DNA from: Hymenobacter sp. BT18
GTDB lineage: Bacteria > Bacteroidota > Bacteroidia > Cytophagales > Hymenobacteraceae
NCBI RefSeq assembly: GCF_012273015.1
Contig: NZ_CP050954.1
Span: forward strand, 3,326,001 to 3,390,000
DNA: 64,000 nt
Direction: 5' to 3'
The first letter of the stretch is position 1, and every line of letters starts with the position of its first letter. A model generated the notes under the pieces. That model had not been told where the DNA came from and did not search any database. It saw nothing but the letters and a program-made list of their open reading frames with translations. The translations under genes were made by a program, and so were the position numbers. Shown here in pieces: positions 47,930 to 57,335 of the stretch.

Positions 47930-49168
47930 TTAAGCGCGCTTCAACTCGAACACGGTGATTTCGGGTAGGAAGCCCACCCGGCCGTGGTAGCCGATGAAGC
48001 CCAGCCCGGTGTTTACGTACAGGTACTGCTTGCCGCGCTGGTAGAGGCCCGCCCACTGCTTATAAGCGTACTGCACCGGGCTCCATTTCAGAAACGACAG
48101 GTTGATGCCGAACTGCATGCCGTGGGTGTGGCCCGAGAGCGTCAGGTCGATATCGGGGTACTCGTGCACCTGGGCATCCCAGTGGGAAGGGTCGTGGGAA
48201 AGCAAAATCTTGAACGGGGCGTCGCCGGAAGTGGCGTGGGCCTTGGCCAGGTTGCCGTACTTGGGAAAGCGCATCTGCGCGCCCCAGTTCTCCACCCCGA
48301 TGATGGAAATCTTTTCGCCGTTGCGCTCCAGCGTGTGGCTTTCGTCGAGCAGCAGGCGCCAGCCAATCTTGGCGTGGTTTTGCTTAAGGCGGTTCAGGTT
48401 GGCCACCTTTTCCTCGCGGGTGGGCCACTCCACGTAGTCGGCATAGTCGTGGTTGCCCAGAATGGAGAAGATGGGCAGTTTGGACTGGATGCCCGCCAGC
48501 GTATCGATGTGCTCTTCTACTTCCGTGGCGAGGTTGTTTACCAGGTCGCCGGTCATCACCACCAGATCGGCCTGCTGCTGGTTGATGAGGGCCACGGCCC
48601 GCTGCAGCGGCTCCTTGGTGTGAAAAGAGCCCGAGTGCAGGTCAGAAATCTGCAGCAGCTTGAACCCGTCGAACGAGGCCGGTAGGTTGGGAAAACGCAG
48701 CGTTACGCGCTTCACCGTGTAATCGGTGCCGCCCTTCACCATGCCCCAGAGCAAGGACACGAAAGGCACGGCCCCGGCCAGCAGTGCGGCTTTGCTCAGA
48801 AACTCACTCCGCGAAATAGCGGGCCCGCTGCCGCTACCCGCTGGCCGGCTCACCGCCTGCCAAACCCAGCGGCCCAGGCGCACCAGGTCTTCCAGCAGCA
48901 GCGGAATGAGCACCACCAGCTTGGCGGCCAGCATGGCCAGCAGCACCCCGCCCAGGTACGACTTAAAGGAAGGATGCTCGCGCCGGTTGCTCATGGCCCA
49001 GATGCCCAGCGCCCACACGGCCACCGTCAGCAGCCAATAGCCGGCCAGCACCAAACGGCGTGCCGGGGAGCCGGGCGCGGGGGCCAGGGCCCGCACGGCT
49101 TGAAAACTATACCATTCGGCCGCCAGCAAGGCCGCCAGGAAGAAAAGAGAACCAGTTAGTCGAGACAT
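47930..49168 (-). CDS. Membrane-anchored metallophosphoesterase
   Basis: 412 aa from the ATG at 49168. Four or five N-terminal helices to about residue 145, then a calcineurin-like domain: LQISDLHSGSF (D-x-H), VVMTGDLVNN (GD), ILGNHDYADY (GNHD), LLSHDP and the closing LSGHTHGMQFG. All metal ligands are present. This membrane-bound class includes UDP-diacylglucosamine-pyrophosphatase-like and other phosphodiesterases; the substrate is unknown. Faces cytoplasm or periplasm cannot be decided by eye. Confidence 0.9.
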   Translation of the reverse strand: MSRLTGSLFFLAALLAAEWYSFQAVRALAPAPGSPARRLVLAGYWLLTVAVWALGIWAMSNRREHPSFKSYLGGVLLAMLAAKLVVLIPLLLEDLVRLGRWVWQAVSRPAGSGSGPAISRSEFLSKAALLAGAVPFVSLLWGMVKGGTDYTVKRVTLRFPNLPASFDGFKLLQISDLHSGSFHTKEPLQRAVALINQQQADLVVMTGDLVNNLATEVEEHIDTLAGIQSKLPIFSILGNHDYADYVEWPTREEKVANLNRLKQNHAKIGWRLLLDESHTLERNGEKISIIGVENWGAQMRFPKYGNLAKAHATSGDAPFKILLSHDPSHWDAQVHEYPDIDLTLSGHTHGMQFGINLSFLKWSPVQYAYKQWAGLYQRGKQYLYVNTGLGFIGYHGRVGFLPEITVFELKRA

Positions 49169-49317
49169 ATCAGGAGGCAAAACCAGGCGCAAGTCTTTTA
49201 GTTCAGGGGCGCCCTGGCAAAAGTAGAAGACGAAAATTTTGGCTTTTTACTTTATTGATCTGGGTGTTATTGTATTTTTTGCATAATTCCGTCGGATTCT
49301 ATCTTAGGCAGCCTTCT

Positions 49318-50055
49318 ATGACGCTATCCGAATTAATATCCGACACGGCCCCCCTGCACTACGCGACGCCGACATCCTTCAGCATCAAAGCCTGGGCCGA
49401 GGAAGACCGGCCCCGTGAAAAGCTGCTGCAAAAAGGCCGGTCGGCCCTTTCCGATGCCGAGCTACTGGCCATTCTGCTGGGCTCCGGCACCGCCCGCCTC
49501 TCGGCCGTAGATGTAGCCAAACTGGTGCTCAGCGCGGTGCAGAACGACTTAAACGCGCTGGCCCGCATGTCGGTGAAAGAGTTGATGCGGCAGAAAGGCA
49601 TTGGCGAGGCGAAGGCTATTACCATTGTGGCCGCGCTGGAGCTGGGGCGGCGGCGCAAAGAAACCGAAGCCGCGGCCCGCCCGGTTATCGGCTCTTCCGC
49701 CGATATCTACCGCGTCATCAAGCCCCACTTGCAGGACTTGCCCCACGAGGAGTTCTGGGTGGTGCTACTGAACCGGGCCAACGTGGTGATGCGCACGGTC
49801 AGCATCAGCCGCGGCGGCGTAGCAGGCACGGTGGCTGACCCGAAGCTGATTTTCAAGGAAGCCCTGGAGCAGCTGGCTTCGTCGGTTATTCTGGTGCACA
49901 ACCACCCCAGCGGGAACCGTAACCCCTCGGCGGCCGACATTGCTCTCACCCGCAAGCTCAAGGAAGCCGGGCAGTTCCTGGATCTACCCATTCTCGACCA
50001 CCTTATCTACACCGACGCGGGCTACTACAGCTTCGCCGATGAAGGCATGCTGTAA
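49318..50055 (+). CDS. radC: RadC-family protein (JAB/MPN domain)
   Basis: 245 aa from the ATG at 49318. The frame is open upstream but the extension overlaps the divergent gene and is basic low complexity. A helix-hairpin-helix-like N-terminus (LSDAELLAILLGSGT, RQKGIGEAKAITIVAALELG) precedes the MPN+ metalloprotease-like motif HNHPSGNRNPSAAD. RadC's cellular role is unresolved; JAB domains bind zinc. Divergent from the metallophosphoesterase gene. Confidence 0.93.
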   Translation: MTLSELISDTAPLHYATPTSFSIKAWAEEDRPREKLLQKGRSALSDAELLAILLGSGTARLSAVDVAKLVLSAVQNDLNALARMSVKELMRQKGIGEAKAITIVAALELGRRRKETEAAARPVIGSSADIYRVIKPHLQDLPHEEFWVVLLNRANVVMRTVSISRGGVAGTVADPKLIFKEALEQLASSVILVHNHPSGNRNPSAADIALTRKLKEAGQFLDLPILDHLIYTDAGYYSFADEGML

Positions 50056-50124
50056 GGTGAACTGGCCATTAGGTGAGTAGGGCCTAATCTGGAAACGGGC
50101 TACGGACAACAGGCAACGAGCAAT

Positions 50125-50132
50125 TACCTTTG
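50125..50132 (+). promoter_or_regulatory. -7 promoter element for the DUF1684 gene
   Basis: TACCTTTG, a perfect TAnnTTTG, ends 4 bp before the ATG at 50137. Same spacing as at 17133-17145, so a leaderless message is likely. Confidence 0.6.
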
Positions 50133-50136
50133 CCGC

Positions 50137-50784
50137 ATGCGCCTTACTCCCAAATTCCTCATCGGCCTGGGCCTGCTGGTTGTTATCGGCTACTTCCTGA
50201 CCGACCTTGTTTTCAACGATAACCAGTACGCCGTGCGCCTGCGCAAAACCCGGCAGGAGAAAAACGACGCCTTCCGCCGCGTAGATGGCTCCCCGCTCAG
50301 CCAGGAGCAGCGCGACACCTTCGACAGCCTGCGCTATTTTGCCCCCAACCCGGACTACCGCGTGGAGGCTCAGCTGGAAGTCTACACCCGGCCCGATACG
50401 GTGCGCATGGCCCTGACCGATGGCAAGGCGGAAAACTACCTGCGGTGGGGCCGGGCGTCCTTTCAGCTCAACCAGCAGCCCCAGCAGCTCACGTTATTTC
50501 TGAAGGCCGATGGGCAGGACTCCACCTTGTTTGTGCCCTTCACCGATAAAACCAACGGCTTCACCAGCTACGGCGGGGGGCGCTACCTCGATGCGGCCCT
50601 GCCCCCAGCCGGTGCCACCGAGCTGGCGCTGGACTTCAACGAGGCCTACAACCCTTACTGCGCCTACAACGACGCCTACGCCTGCCCCGTGCCGCCCACC
50701 GATAACCGGCTGCCTATTGCCATTGAAGCCGGCGAAAAGGAGTTTCACGACCACGCCGACCACGCTGCCGGAGACAAAGAGTAA
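50137..50784 (+). CDS. DUF1684-domain protein
   Basis: 215 aa. An N-terminal membrane helix (LIGLGLLVVIGYFLTDLVF) and then the DUF1684 domain with its C-terminal signature PFTDKTNGFTSYGGGRYLDA, LDFNEAYNPYCAYNDAYACP and PIAIEAGEK. The cysteines in YCAY and ACPVPP are conserved in the family. Probably periplasmic, anchored. The family has no established activity. Ends in a His/Asp tail (FHDHADHAAGD) that could bind metal. Confidence 0.85.
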   Translation: MRLTPKFLIGLGLLVVIGYFLTDLVFNDNQYAVRLRKTRQEKNDAFRRVDGSPLSQEQRDTFDSLRYFAPNPDYRVEAQLEVYTRPDTVRMALTDGKAENYLRWGRASFQLNQQPQQLTLFLKADGQDSTLFVPFTDKTNGFTSYGGGRYLDAALPPAGATELALDFNEAYNPYCAYNDAYACPVPPTDNRLPIAIEAGEKEFHDHADHAAGDKE

Positions 50785-50811
50785 CCTGACCGTAGGCAAA
50801 AAACCGGGCGT

Positions 50812-50839
50812 TTTGCGGTAGCGCAAATCCGTACCTTTG
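50812..50839 (+). promoter_or_regulatory. pheT promoter
   Basis: TTTG at 50812-50815 and TACCTTTG at 50832-50839, 16 bp apart, 58 bp before the pheT ATG. Fits the Bacteroidota consensus. Confidence 0.6.
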
Positions 50840-50896
50840 CCTGGCCTGTTGGCCTGGACCAACGCCAATTACTGATTTCTGACGACTGCATTTCTA

Positions 50897-53332
50897 ATGA
50901 AAATTTCCCTCGACTGGCTCCGTACCCTGATTCCAACCGACAAACCCGCTGAGGAAATCGGGCGCCTGCTCACCGGCTCGGGCCTGGAAGTAGAAGGCAT
51001 TGAGGAGCTGGAAAGCGTGCCGGGCGGCCTGCGGGGTGTGGTGCTGGGCACGGTGCTCACTTGCGAAAAACACCCCGATGCCGACAAGCTCAGCCTGACG
51101 ACGGTGGACGTGGGCGACGCTACCCCGCGCCAGATTGTGTGCGGTGCGCCCAACGTAGCGGCCGGGCAGCGGGTAGTAGTCGCCCTGGAAGGCGCTATGC
51201 TGTATCCCAGCGAAGGGGAGCCGTTCAAAATCAAGAAATCCAAGATTCGGGGGGCGGCCTCCGAAGGCATGATCTGCGCCGAGGATGAAATCGGGCTGGG
51301 TCACTCGCACGCCGGCATTATGGTGCTCACCACCGACCTGCCCAACGGTACTCCCGCCGCCGAGTACTTCGGCCTGGGCTCCGATTCAGTGTTCGAGATT
51401 GGCCTGACACCCAACCGCGCCGACGCGGCTTCGCACTTTGGTGTGGCCCGCGAGCTGCGTGCCCTGCTGCGCCAGCCCTGCCACCTGCCCGATATTAGCG
51501 GCTTCCATGCGCCCGCTGAGGCCGCGCACAACATCCGCGTGACCCTGGAAGATGCCGCGGCCAGCCCGCGCTACGCCGGCTTGCTGCTGGATAATGTGCG
51601 CGTAGGTCCCTCGCCGGAATGGCTGCAGCGTCGCCTGCGCAGCATTGGCCTCTCGCCCATCAACAACGTGGTGGACGTGACCAACTTCGTGCTGCACGAG
51701 TTGGGCCAGCCCCTACACGCCTTCGATGCCAGCCAGATTACCGGCAGCCACGTACGCGTGAAGCGGGCGGAAGAAGGGGAGAAGTTCGTGACGCTGGACG
51801 GCGCCGAGCGTACCCTCAAAGCCGCCGACCTCGTCATTGCCGACGCGGAGGGCCAGCCTATGGCCCTGGCCGGGGTGTTCGGGGGCAAAACCTCCGGGGT
51901 GTCGGAAGGCACTACGCGCGTGTTCCTGGAAAGCGCCTATTTCAGCCCCGCCGTGGTGCGCAAAACCGGCCAGACCCACCAGCTCAAAACCGATGCTTCC
52001 TTCCGCTTTGAGCGTGGCACCGACCCCAACATGGTGCTCATTGCCCTGAAACGCGCTGCCCTGCTGCTGCAGGAAGTAGCCGGCGCAACCGTGGCCGCGC
52101 CCATCGTAGATGAATACCCGGCGCACATTGGCCACACTCTGGTGCGCCTGCGTCTGCCCCGAGTGGAAAAGCTCGTGGGCCAGTTCATTGCCCCGGAGCA
52201 CATCCGCCAGATTCTGACGGACCTCGACATCCTCATCAGCGAGGAGCTGACCGACGAAGCTGGCCAGGCTGAGTGGATCCTGTCGGTGCCGCCGCACAAG
52301 GTGGACGTGACCCGGGAGGCGGATATTATTGAGGAAATTCTGCGCATCTACGGCTACAACCACGTGGCGCTGCGGCCGTACAACTCGGCCAGCTACCTGG
52401 CCAAGTTCCCGAATCCCGACCCGGAAATCATCCGGCAGAACACGGCGCGCCTGCTGAGCGGGCAAGGCTTCTCGGAAATCATTACCAACTCCATCACCAA
52501 CTCGCTCTACTTCGAAAAGAACGGGGAGCGGGACGAAACCCTGGTGCCGCTGCTGAACTACAACAGCGCCGAGCTGAACGTGCTGCGCCCCACCATGCTG
52601 CACAGCGGCCTGGAAGTGGTGCGCTACAACGTGAACCGTCGCCAGCGCGACCTGAAGCTCTACGAATTCGGCAAAACCTACCACCGCCAGGCCGATGGCC
52701 AGTACACCGAGCAGAACAAGCTGGTACTCTACCTGACGGGCAATGCATCGGCGGAAACCTGGCAGCAGAAATCGGAAAAAGCCTCTTATCACCAGTTGGC
52801 GGGCGCGGTGCAGCAGGTGCTGGCCTCGCTGGGCTTTGGGCAGCCCGCTTCCCAGCCCGTGCAGCACCCCTACTTGGCCGGTGGGCTCACCCTGCTGGCC
52901 CAAAACCAGCCGGTAGCGCAGCTGGGCGCCGTGTCGGGCACGGTGCTCAAGCAGCTGGACGTGTCGCAGCCGGTGTGGTACGCCGAGCTGGACTGGGACT
53001 GGCTGATGCGCAAGTACAAGAACACGCTGGTGGCCCGGGAGTTGCCCAAGTTCCCGGAAGTGCGCCGCGACTTGAGCTTGGTAGTTGATAAAACCGTCAC
53101 CTTCGACCAGTTGCAGCAGATTGCCCGCCGGGCCGAGAAAAAGCTGCTGCAGCAGGTGAATGTGTTTGACGTGTACGAGGGCGAAAACTTGGGCGCCGGT
53201 AAAAAGTCTTATTCCGTGAGCTTTCTGCTGCAAGACCCTACCCAAACCCTCACCGATCAGGCCATCGATGGCGTAATGCAGCGCCTCATTGACCAATTCG
53301 AGAAGCAGGCTGGCGCGGTCATTCGCCGTTAA
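50897..53332 (+). CDS. pheT: Phenylalanine-tRNA ligase beta subunit
   Basis: 811 aa, family length. Domains in order: N-terminal and EMAP-type tRNA-binding (VVLGTVLTCEKHPDADKLSL), B3/B4 editing (about 210-390), B5 (about 405-480, with VDVTREADIIEEILRIYGYN), the synthetase-like core, and the C-terminal anticodon-binding FDX-ACB (FPEVRRDLSLVVDKTVTF). Forms an alpha2-beta2 enzyme with PheS, which is not in this window. Likely its own promoter. Confidence 0.97.
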   Translation: MKISLDWLRTLIPTDKPAEEIGRLLTGSGLEVEGIEELESVPGGLRGVVLGTVLTCEKHPDADKLSLTTVDVGDATPRQIVCGAPNVAAGQRVVVALEGAMLYPSEGEPFKIKKSKIRGAASEGMICAEDEIGLGHSHAGIMVLTTDLPNGTPAAEYFGLGSDSVFEIGLTPNRADAASHFGVARELRALLRQPCHLPDISGFHAPAEAAHNIRVTLEDAAASPRYAGLLLDNVRVGPSPEWLQRRLRSIGLSPINNVVDVTNFVLHELGQPLHAFDASQITGSHVRVKRAEEGEKFVTLDGAERTLKAADLVIADAEGQPMALAGVFGGKTSGVSEGTTRVFLESAYFSPAVVRKTGQTHQLKTDASFRFERGTDPNMVLIALKRAALLLQEVAGATVAAPIVDEYPAHIGHTLVRLRLPRVEKLVGQFIAPEHIRQILTDLDILISEELTDEAGQAEWILSVPPHKVDVTREADIIEEILRIYGYNHVALRPYNSASYLAKFPNPDPEIIRQNTARLLSGQGFSEIITNSITNSLYFEKNGERDETLVPLLNYNSAELNVLRPTMLHSGLEVVRYNVNRRQRDLKLYEFGKTYHRQADGQYTEQNKLVLYLTGNASAETWQQKSEKASYHQLAGAVQQVLASLGFGQPASQPVQHPYLAGGLTLLAQNQPVAQLGAVSGTVLKQLDVSQPVWYAELDWDWLMRKYKNTLVARELPKFPEVRRDLSLVVDKTVTFDQLQQIARRAEKKLLQQVNVFDVYEGENLGAGKKSYSVSFLLQDPTQTLTDQAIDGVMQRLIDQFEKQAGAVIRR

Positions 53333-53594
53333 GGAAAACGGGTATCGTATACTTCCTGGCTGCCAACGAACCAGCCGGGAAGCCAGCTGCCTTGGTCCTG
53401 TGCTGGTATCGAGCAATGGCGCTGTCGCGTCTACTTAGGACATCCAGGGTCTGGAGCCAGGTTCCGCTGGAAACGAGGGAAGAAAGGAGTTGCGGTGATT
53501 GGGAGTGGGCAGGAAGTTAAAGCGCAACTTTAAGTGCGGAGTACTACAGCCCGTAACTTCGTCTTACATTAGCTTCCAAAATATTTCCCAGTCA

Positions 53595-53891
53595 ATGGCC
53601 TCCACTCAGCAACTTGCCCAACTCGACCGCCTGGAGCGGCAGGTAACCACCTTAGTGGCTGCTTATCAGCAGTTGCGCGAGGAGTTGGCCGATGCCCACA
53701 CCACGGTTCAGCAGCTGCGCGCCGAGGTGCGCGACCGGGAGCGGCAGTTGAAGGATTTCCAGAATCAGGAGAATATCACTAAACTTGTCAATACCATAGC
53801 AGGAGAACCTGCCAACGTTAACGAGCTAAAACTTCGCCTCAACGAATACATCCGCGAAATAGATAAGTGCCTTGCCTATTTGAGGGAGTAA
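53595..53891 (+). CDS. Coiled-coil protein preceding zapA
   Basis: 98 aa from the ATG at 53595 (MASTQQLAQLDRLERQVTTL); the frame is open upstream but basic and implausible. A continuous coiled coil to about residue 65 (VAAYQQLREELADAHTTVQQ), then a conserved-looking end LKLRLNEYIREIDKCLAYLR. Small proteins of this sort commonly precede zapA in Bacteroidota and may act in the divisome; that link is inference. 30 bp separate the two genes. Confidence 0.8.
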   Translation: MASTQQLAQLDRLERQVTTLVAAYQQLREELADAHTTVQQLRAEVRDRERQLKDFQNQENITKLVNTIAGEPANVNELKLRLNEYIREIDKCLAYLRE

Positions 53892-53921
53892 CGACCATCT
53901 ACCCTGCCAGCCCGCCTGCTG

Positions 53922-54212
53922 ATGACTGAATTATCCATCAAAATCCGCGTTGCCGACCGTGACTACCCCATGCGGGTGGCCGCCCAGGACGAAGAGCGTT
54001 TGCGCCTTGCCGGGCGCATGCTGAACGAGCGGCTACGCGAATTCAGGGACCAGTACGGCATTCAGGACAAGCAGGACCTGCTGGCCATGTTGGCCCTGGC
54101 CACCATGGCCGACCGCCTGAAAGTGGGCAAGGAGAAGGACGGTACCGATGCCGCTCTAACCGAACGCCTCGCGCGCTTGGATGAGCTGTTGTCGGGGGTA
54201 GTACTCGGGTAG
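53922..54212 (+). CDS. zapA: Cell division protein ZapA
   Basis: 96 aa. The globular head (LSIKIRVADRDYPMRVAAQD with EERLRLAGRMLNERLREF) and the C-terminal coiled coil fit ZapA, which cross-links FtsZ filaments at midcell. Lies between a coiled-coil gene and rny, a Bacteroidota neighbourhood seen before. Confidence 0.9.
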   Translation: MTELSIKIRVADRDYPMRVAAQDEERLRLAGRMLNERLREFRDQYGIQDKQDLLAMLALATMADRLKVGKEKDGTDAALTERLARLDELLSGVVLG

Positions 54213-54235
54213 CGGCGTAGCCGCGTGCGTTTAGG

Positions 54236-54279
54236 AGCCCGCGGGGCCAGGGAGCAAACGGCTCCGTGGCCCCGCGGCT
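54236..54279. other. Strong GC hairpin between zapA and rny
   Basis: CGCGGGGCCA (54240-54249) pairs with TGGCCCCGCG (54267-54276), extended by GGAG/CTCC inside and AGC/GCT outside. No T-run follows, so it is not a classical terminator. It could be an RNA element in the rny leader or a processing site. Confidence 0.6.
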
Positions 54280-54326
54280 TCGCAGTTCTCTGCTATGGTT
54301 TTCCTCACCATCCAACACCATAGCTC

Positions 54327-56024
54327 ATGTCCGAAACTCTTTATATTGTCTTAGCTGCCGTCGTAGCCCTTGTGGTCGGCGTGCTGCTGGGGCGCCTGCT
54401 GGCGGGTAAAGCCCGGCAGGACCACGAAGCCGACGCCAAAGCCCGCGCGCAGCAACTGCTGCAGGAGGCCGAACAGCAGGCCAACCGCATCCGCGACGAG
54501 CGGATTCAGCAATCCAAGGACAAGTTCCGCAACCTCAAGCAGGAGTTTGAGCAGGAAAGCCGCCGCCAGAAGCTGGCCCTGGAGCAGGAGCTTACCGAGC
54601 GCCGCGCTACTGTAGTAGAGCAGGAGCAGAGCATCAAGCAGCTCACCCAAACCACCCAGAAGCAGCTCGAGCAAATCCAGCGCAAGGAAAAGGAGCTGGA
54701 TATTGCCCGCGAAAAGATTGAAACCCAGGCCCAGCAGCAGCGCGAGCGGCTGGATGCCCAAGATGAAAAGCGCCGCCAGACCCTGGAAAACCAGCTGGCT
54801 AAGCTGGAACAGCGCGAGCGGGAAGTAGAAGACGAACTCGAAACTACCCGCCACGACCTCAGCGAAAAGCAGCGTCTGGTGCAGCAGCAGCTCGAAGCTA
54901 TTTCTGGGCTCACGGCATCCGAAGCCCGCGAACAGCTGGTCGAAAGCCTCAAGAACGAAGCCCAGATTCAGGCCAGCTCCTACATCAAGGACGTAGTGGC
55001 CCAGGCCAAGCTCACGGCAACGAAAGATGCCAAAAAGGTAGTGCTCGAAACTATTCAGCGCACCGCCGCCGAGCACGCCATCGAAAACTGCGTGAGCATC
55101 TTCAACATCGAAAGCGACGATGTGAAGGGCAAAATCATTGGCCGCGAAGGCCGCAACATTCGCGCCCTGGAAGCCGCAACCGGCGTTGAAATCATTGTGG
55201 ACGACACGCCCGAGGCCATCATCATCTCCGGCTTCGACCCGGTGCGCCGCGAAGTGGCCCGCCTTTCGCTGCACCTGCTGGTGAAGGACGGTCGTATTCA
55301 CCCGGCCCGCATCGAGGAGATTGTGGCTAAAACCCGCAAGAACATCGACGAGGAGATTGTCGAAATCGGGGAGAAAACCATCATCGACCTGGGCATCCAC
55401 GGCCTGCACCCCGAGCTTATCAAGATGGTGGGCCGCATGCGCTTCCGGTCCTCCTACGGTCAGAACCTGCTTCAGCACTCCCGCGAAGTAGCTAACCTCT
55501 GCGCCACCATGGCCGCCGAGCTGGGCCTGAACGTGAAGCACGCCAAGCGCGCCGGTCTGCTGCACGACATTGGCAAGGTAAGCACCGAGGAGCCCGAACT
55601 GCCCCACGCCATCCTGGGCATGGAAATGGCCAAGAAGTACAAGGAGCATCCCGACGTGGTCAACGCCATTGGCGCCCACCACGACGAAATCGAGATGACG
55701 GCCATGATTTCGCCCCTGGTGCAGGCCTGCGACGCCATCAGCGGCTCCCGCCCCGGCGCCCGCCGCGAGATGATGGAAAGCTACATCAAGCGCCTCAAGC
55801 AGCTGGAAGAAACCGCCGTGAGCTTCGATGGGGTGCTGCAGTGCTACGCCATCCAGGCTGGCCGCGAGCTGCGCGTGATGGTGAATGCCGACAACGTAAC
55901 CGACGACCGCGCCCAGGAGCTGAGCTACGAAATTTCCCAAAAGATTGAAAAGGAAATGCAGTATCCCGGCCAGATCAAAATCACCGTTATCCGCGAAATG
56001 CGCGCCGTATCCTACGCCAAGTAG
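54327..56024 (+). CDS. rny: Ribonuclease Y
   Basis: 565 aa. One N-terminal membrane helix ([20 protein letters not shown]), a long coiled coil to about residue 220 (many EQ/ER heptads), a KH RNA-binding domain with [15 protein letters not shown], and an HD phosphohydrolase domain with the HD in [12 protein letters not shown] and a second H in ELPHAILG. It initiates mRNA decay at the membrane. Slightly longer coiled coil than Firmicutes versions. Followed by a terminator. Confidence 0.96.
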   Translation: MSETLYIVLAAVVALVVGVLLGRLLAGKARQDHEADAKARAQQLLQEAEQQANRIRDERIQQSKDKFRNLKQEFEQESRRQKLALEQELTERRATVVEQEQSIKQLTQTTQKQLEQIQRKEKELDIAREKIETQAQQQRERLDAQDEKRRQTLENQLAKLEQREREVEDELETTRHDLSEKQRLVQQQLEAISGLTASEAREQLVESLKNEAQIQASSYIKDVVAQAKLTATKDAKKVVLETIQRTAAEHAIENCVSIFNIESDDVKGKIIGREGRNIRALEAATGVEIIVDDTPEAIIISGFDPVRREVARLSLHLLVKDGRIHPARIEEIVAKTRKNIDEEIVEIGEKTIIDLGIHGLHPELIKMVGRMRFRSSYGQNLLQHSREVANLCATMAAELGLNVKHAKRAGLLHDIGKVSTEEPELPHAILGMEMAKKYKEHPDVVNAIGAHHDEIEMTAMISPLVQACDAISGSRPGARREMMESYIKRLKQLEETAVSFDGVLQCYAIQAGRELRVMVNADNVTDDRAQELSYEISQKIEKEMQYPGQIKITVIREMRAVSYAK

Positions 56025-56044
56025 GGGAGAGGTAGCAAAAGCGC

Positions 56045-56081
56045 AAACGCCCGCCGCGACAAGAGTTGCGGTGGGCGTTTT
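56045..56081 (+). terminator. Rho-independent terminator after rny
   Basis: AAACGCCCGCCGC pairs with GCGGTGGGCGTTT (one G-U), then T. Confidence 0.85.
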
Positions 56082-56146
56082 GTATATGAAGATGAAGCAA
56101 AGGCGGCTTAGCCTACTATTGTTTAAACGTATTGCGCGGGGAGGAG

Positions 56147-56887
56147 CTACGGCAACTGCGAAGCCAGATACCATACAAACAGCAACGAAAGCCCCAGTGC
56201 CGACAGCCGCAGTAATTGTCTGGTGCTACCCTCCAGGGTGGGGGTAGGCACCGTTGATTGAGCCTGGAGCAGCAGGGCTACTACCCGGACGCGCTCCGTC
56301 CAAAGCAGAAACGCTAGCCCCAGCGTCAGCACCATCGACTGCACTAGTGCTCCGGCGTTCAGGTGGTAGAACACGTTAATCAGCACCAAATTGCCCATCA
56401 CGGCCAGCAGCACAAATACCCCCAGCAGCAACGTTCGCCGAAACAGGAGCAGCCCGGCACCCACGATCTGCAACCCGGCTATAATCAGCCCAAATGCGGC
56501 TGAATACCCGAAGTAGTACCACGTCAGCCACTCGCCCGACTGCTGGTTCATGGGCTGCGCAGCTACTTCGGTGGGTACCACAAACTGCAGCCCGAAGAGC
56601 TTCTTCCAGCCGAAGCTGGCAATGTTGAAGGCTAAGCAGTAGCGGATAATTCCGAACAACCATCCGTAGACTCGCTCCGAGTTGATGCGCTGCCGTCTTT
56701 CCAGTCCCTGCCACACCATCGGAAATACCAGTCCCGCCAGCAAAGCTGCCCCCACCAACGAAAACACCACCACTGGCGGAAACCACGCTAGGCTGCCGCT
56801 ATTGCCCAGCACCAGCAGCAGCGCCACCACCACTAGGGCCGCTACAAGGCAGGTAGCAAATTTTTGGAGGAAAGAAGTGCCTGCCAT
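56147..56887 (-). CDS. DoxX-like multispan membrane protein
   Basis: 246 aa from the ATG at 56887. Six or so helices, with CLAFNIASFGWKKLFGLQFV, WLTWYYFGYSAAFGLIIAG and GAGLLLFRRTLLLGVFVLLA resembling DoxX/DoxD-type proteins (the FGWKK and RR motifs and the lipid-facing pattern). Substrate and role unknown; the family is linked to quinone or thiosulfate redox in a few cases only. Convergent with rny. Confidence 0.75.
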   Translation of the reverse strand: MAGTSFLQKFATCLVAALVVVALLLVLGNSGSLAWFPPVVVFSLVGAALLAGLVFPMVWQGLERRQRINSERVYGWLFGIIRYCLAFNIASFGWKKLFGLQFVVPTEVAAQPMNQQSGEWLTWYYFGYSAAFGLIIAGLQIVGAGLLLFRRTLLLGVFVLLAVMGNLVLINVFYHLNAGALVQSMVLTLGLAFLLWTERVRVVALLLQAQSTVPTPTLEGSTRQLLRLSALGLSLLFVWYLASQLP

Positions 56888-57190
56888 ATCGCAAAAGGAA
56901 AAGAAGAGGGATGGAGCCACCCAGCGGTGGCAGTATGTCTTGCTGACTAGTTTTCTCGCCCAGCCGTTGCCCAGCCCTACTCTTTTCTATTTCCTATCCG
57001 TCACCCGCGCCGGCGCTGGGTGCGCCACCGAAGCAGACGCGCAGCCCAGTTACTTGAGCATAAAAGTCACTCGGCACAGCCGAGCGACGGCGGCAGTGGG
57101 GAAATGCAATACCTTGGCCCGATAAAAATCACAATTATTTGCTGAATGTGCGCCGTATCCTACACCAGGAGGCGCGGCCCAATACATTCA

Positions 57191-57228
57191 AAGGGGCGGT
57201 ACAACTCCAGGTTGTGCTGCCCTTTTTT
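57191..57228 (+). terminator. Orphan terminator-like hairpin
   Basis: AAGGGGCGGTACAAC and GTTGTGCTGCCCTT can pair with mismatches, followed by six T. It lies about 300 bp after the minus-strand DoxX-like start, in a gap (56888-57335) holding no gene that I can see. Confidence 0.5.
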
Positions 57229-57335
57229 GTCTATTGGCAGTGGTGGCCGCACCACAAGCTAGCGGGGTATTCGTCTCTGTGTTTGTGGTTTATGTAGTTT
57301 CTGCTTACATAGACTGATTATTTCATTTGTTACTT

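Noticed and set aside
54213..54326. 6S RNA, which lies next to zapA in some bacteria
   Set aside because: The gap is only about 110 bp and shows one hairpin without the long open bulge of 6S RNA.
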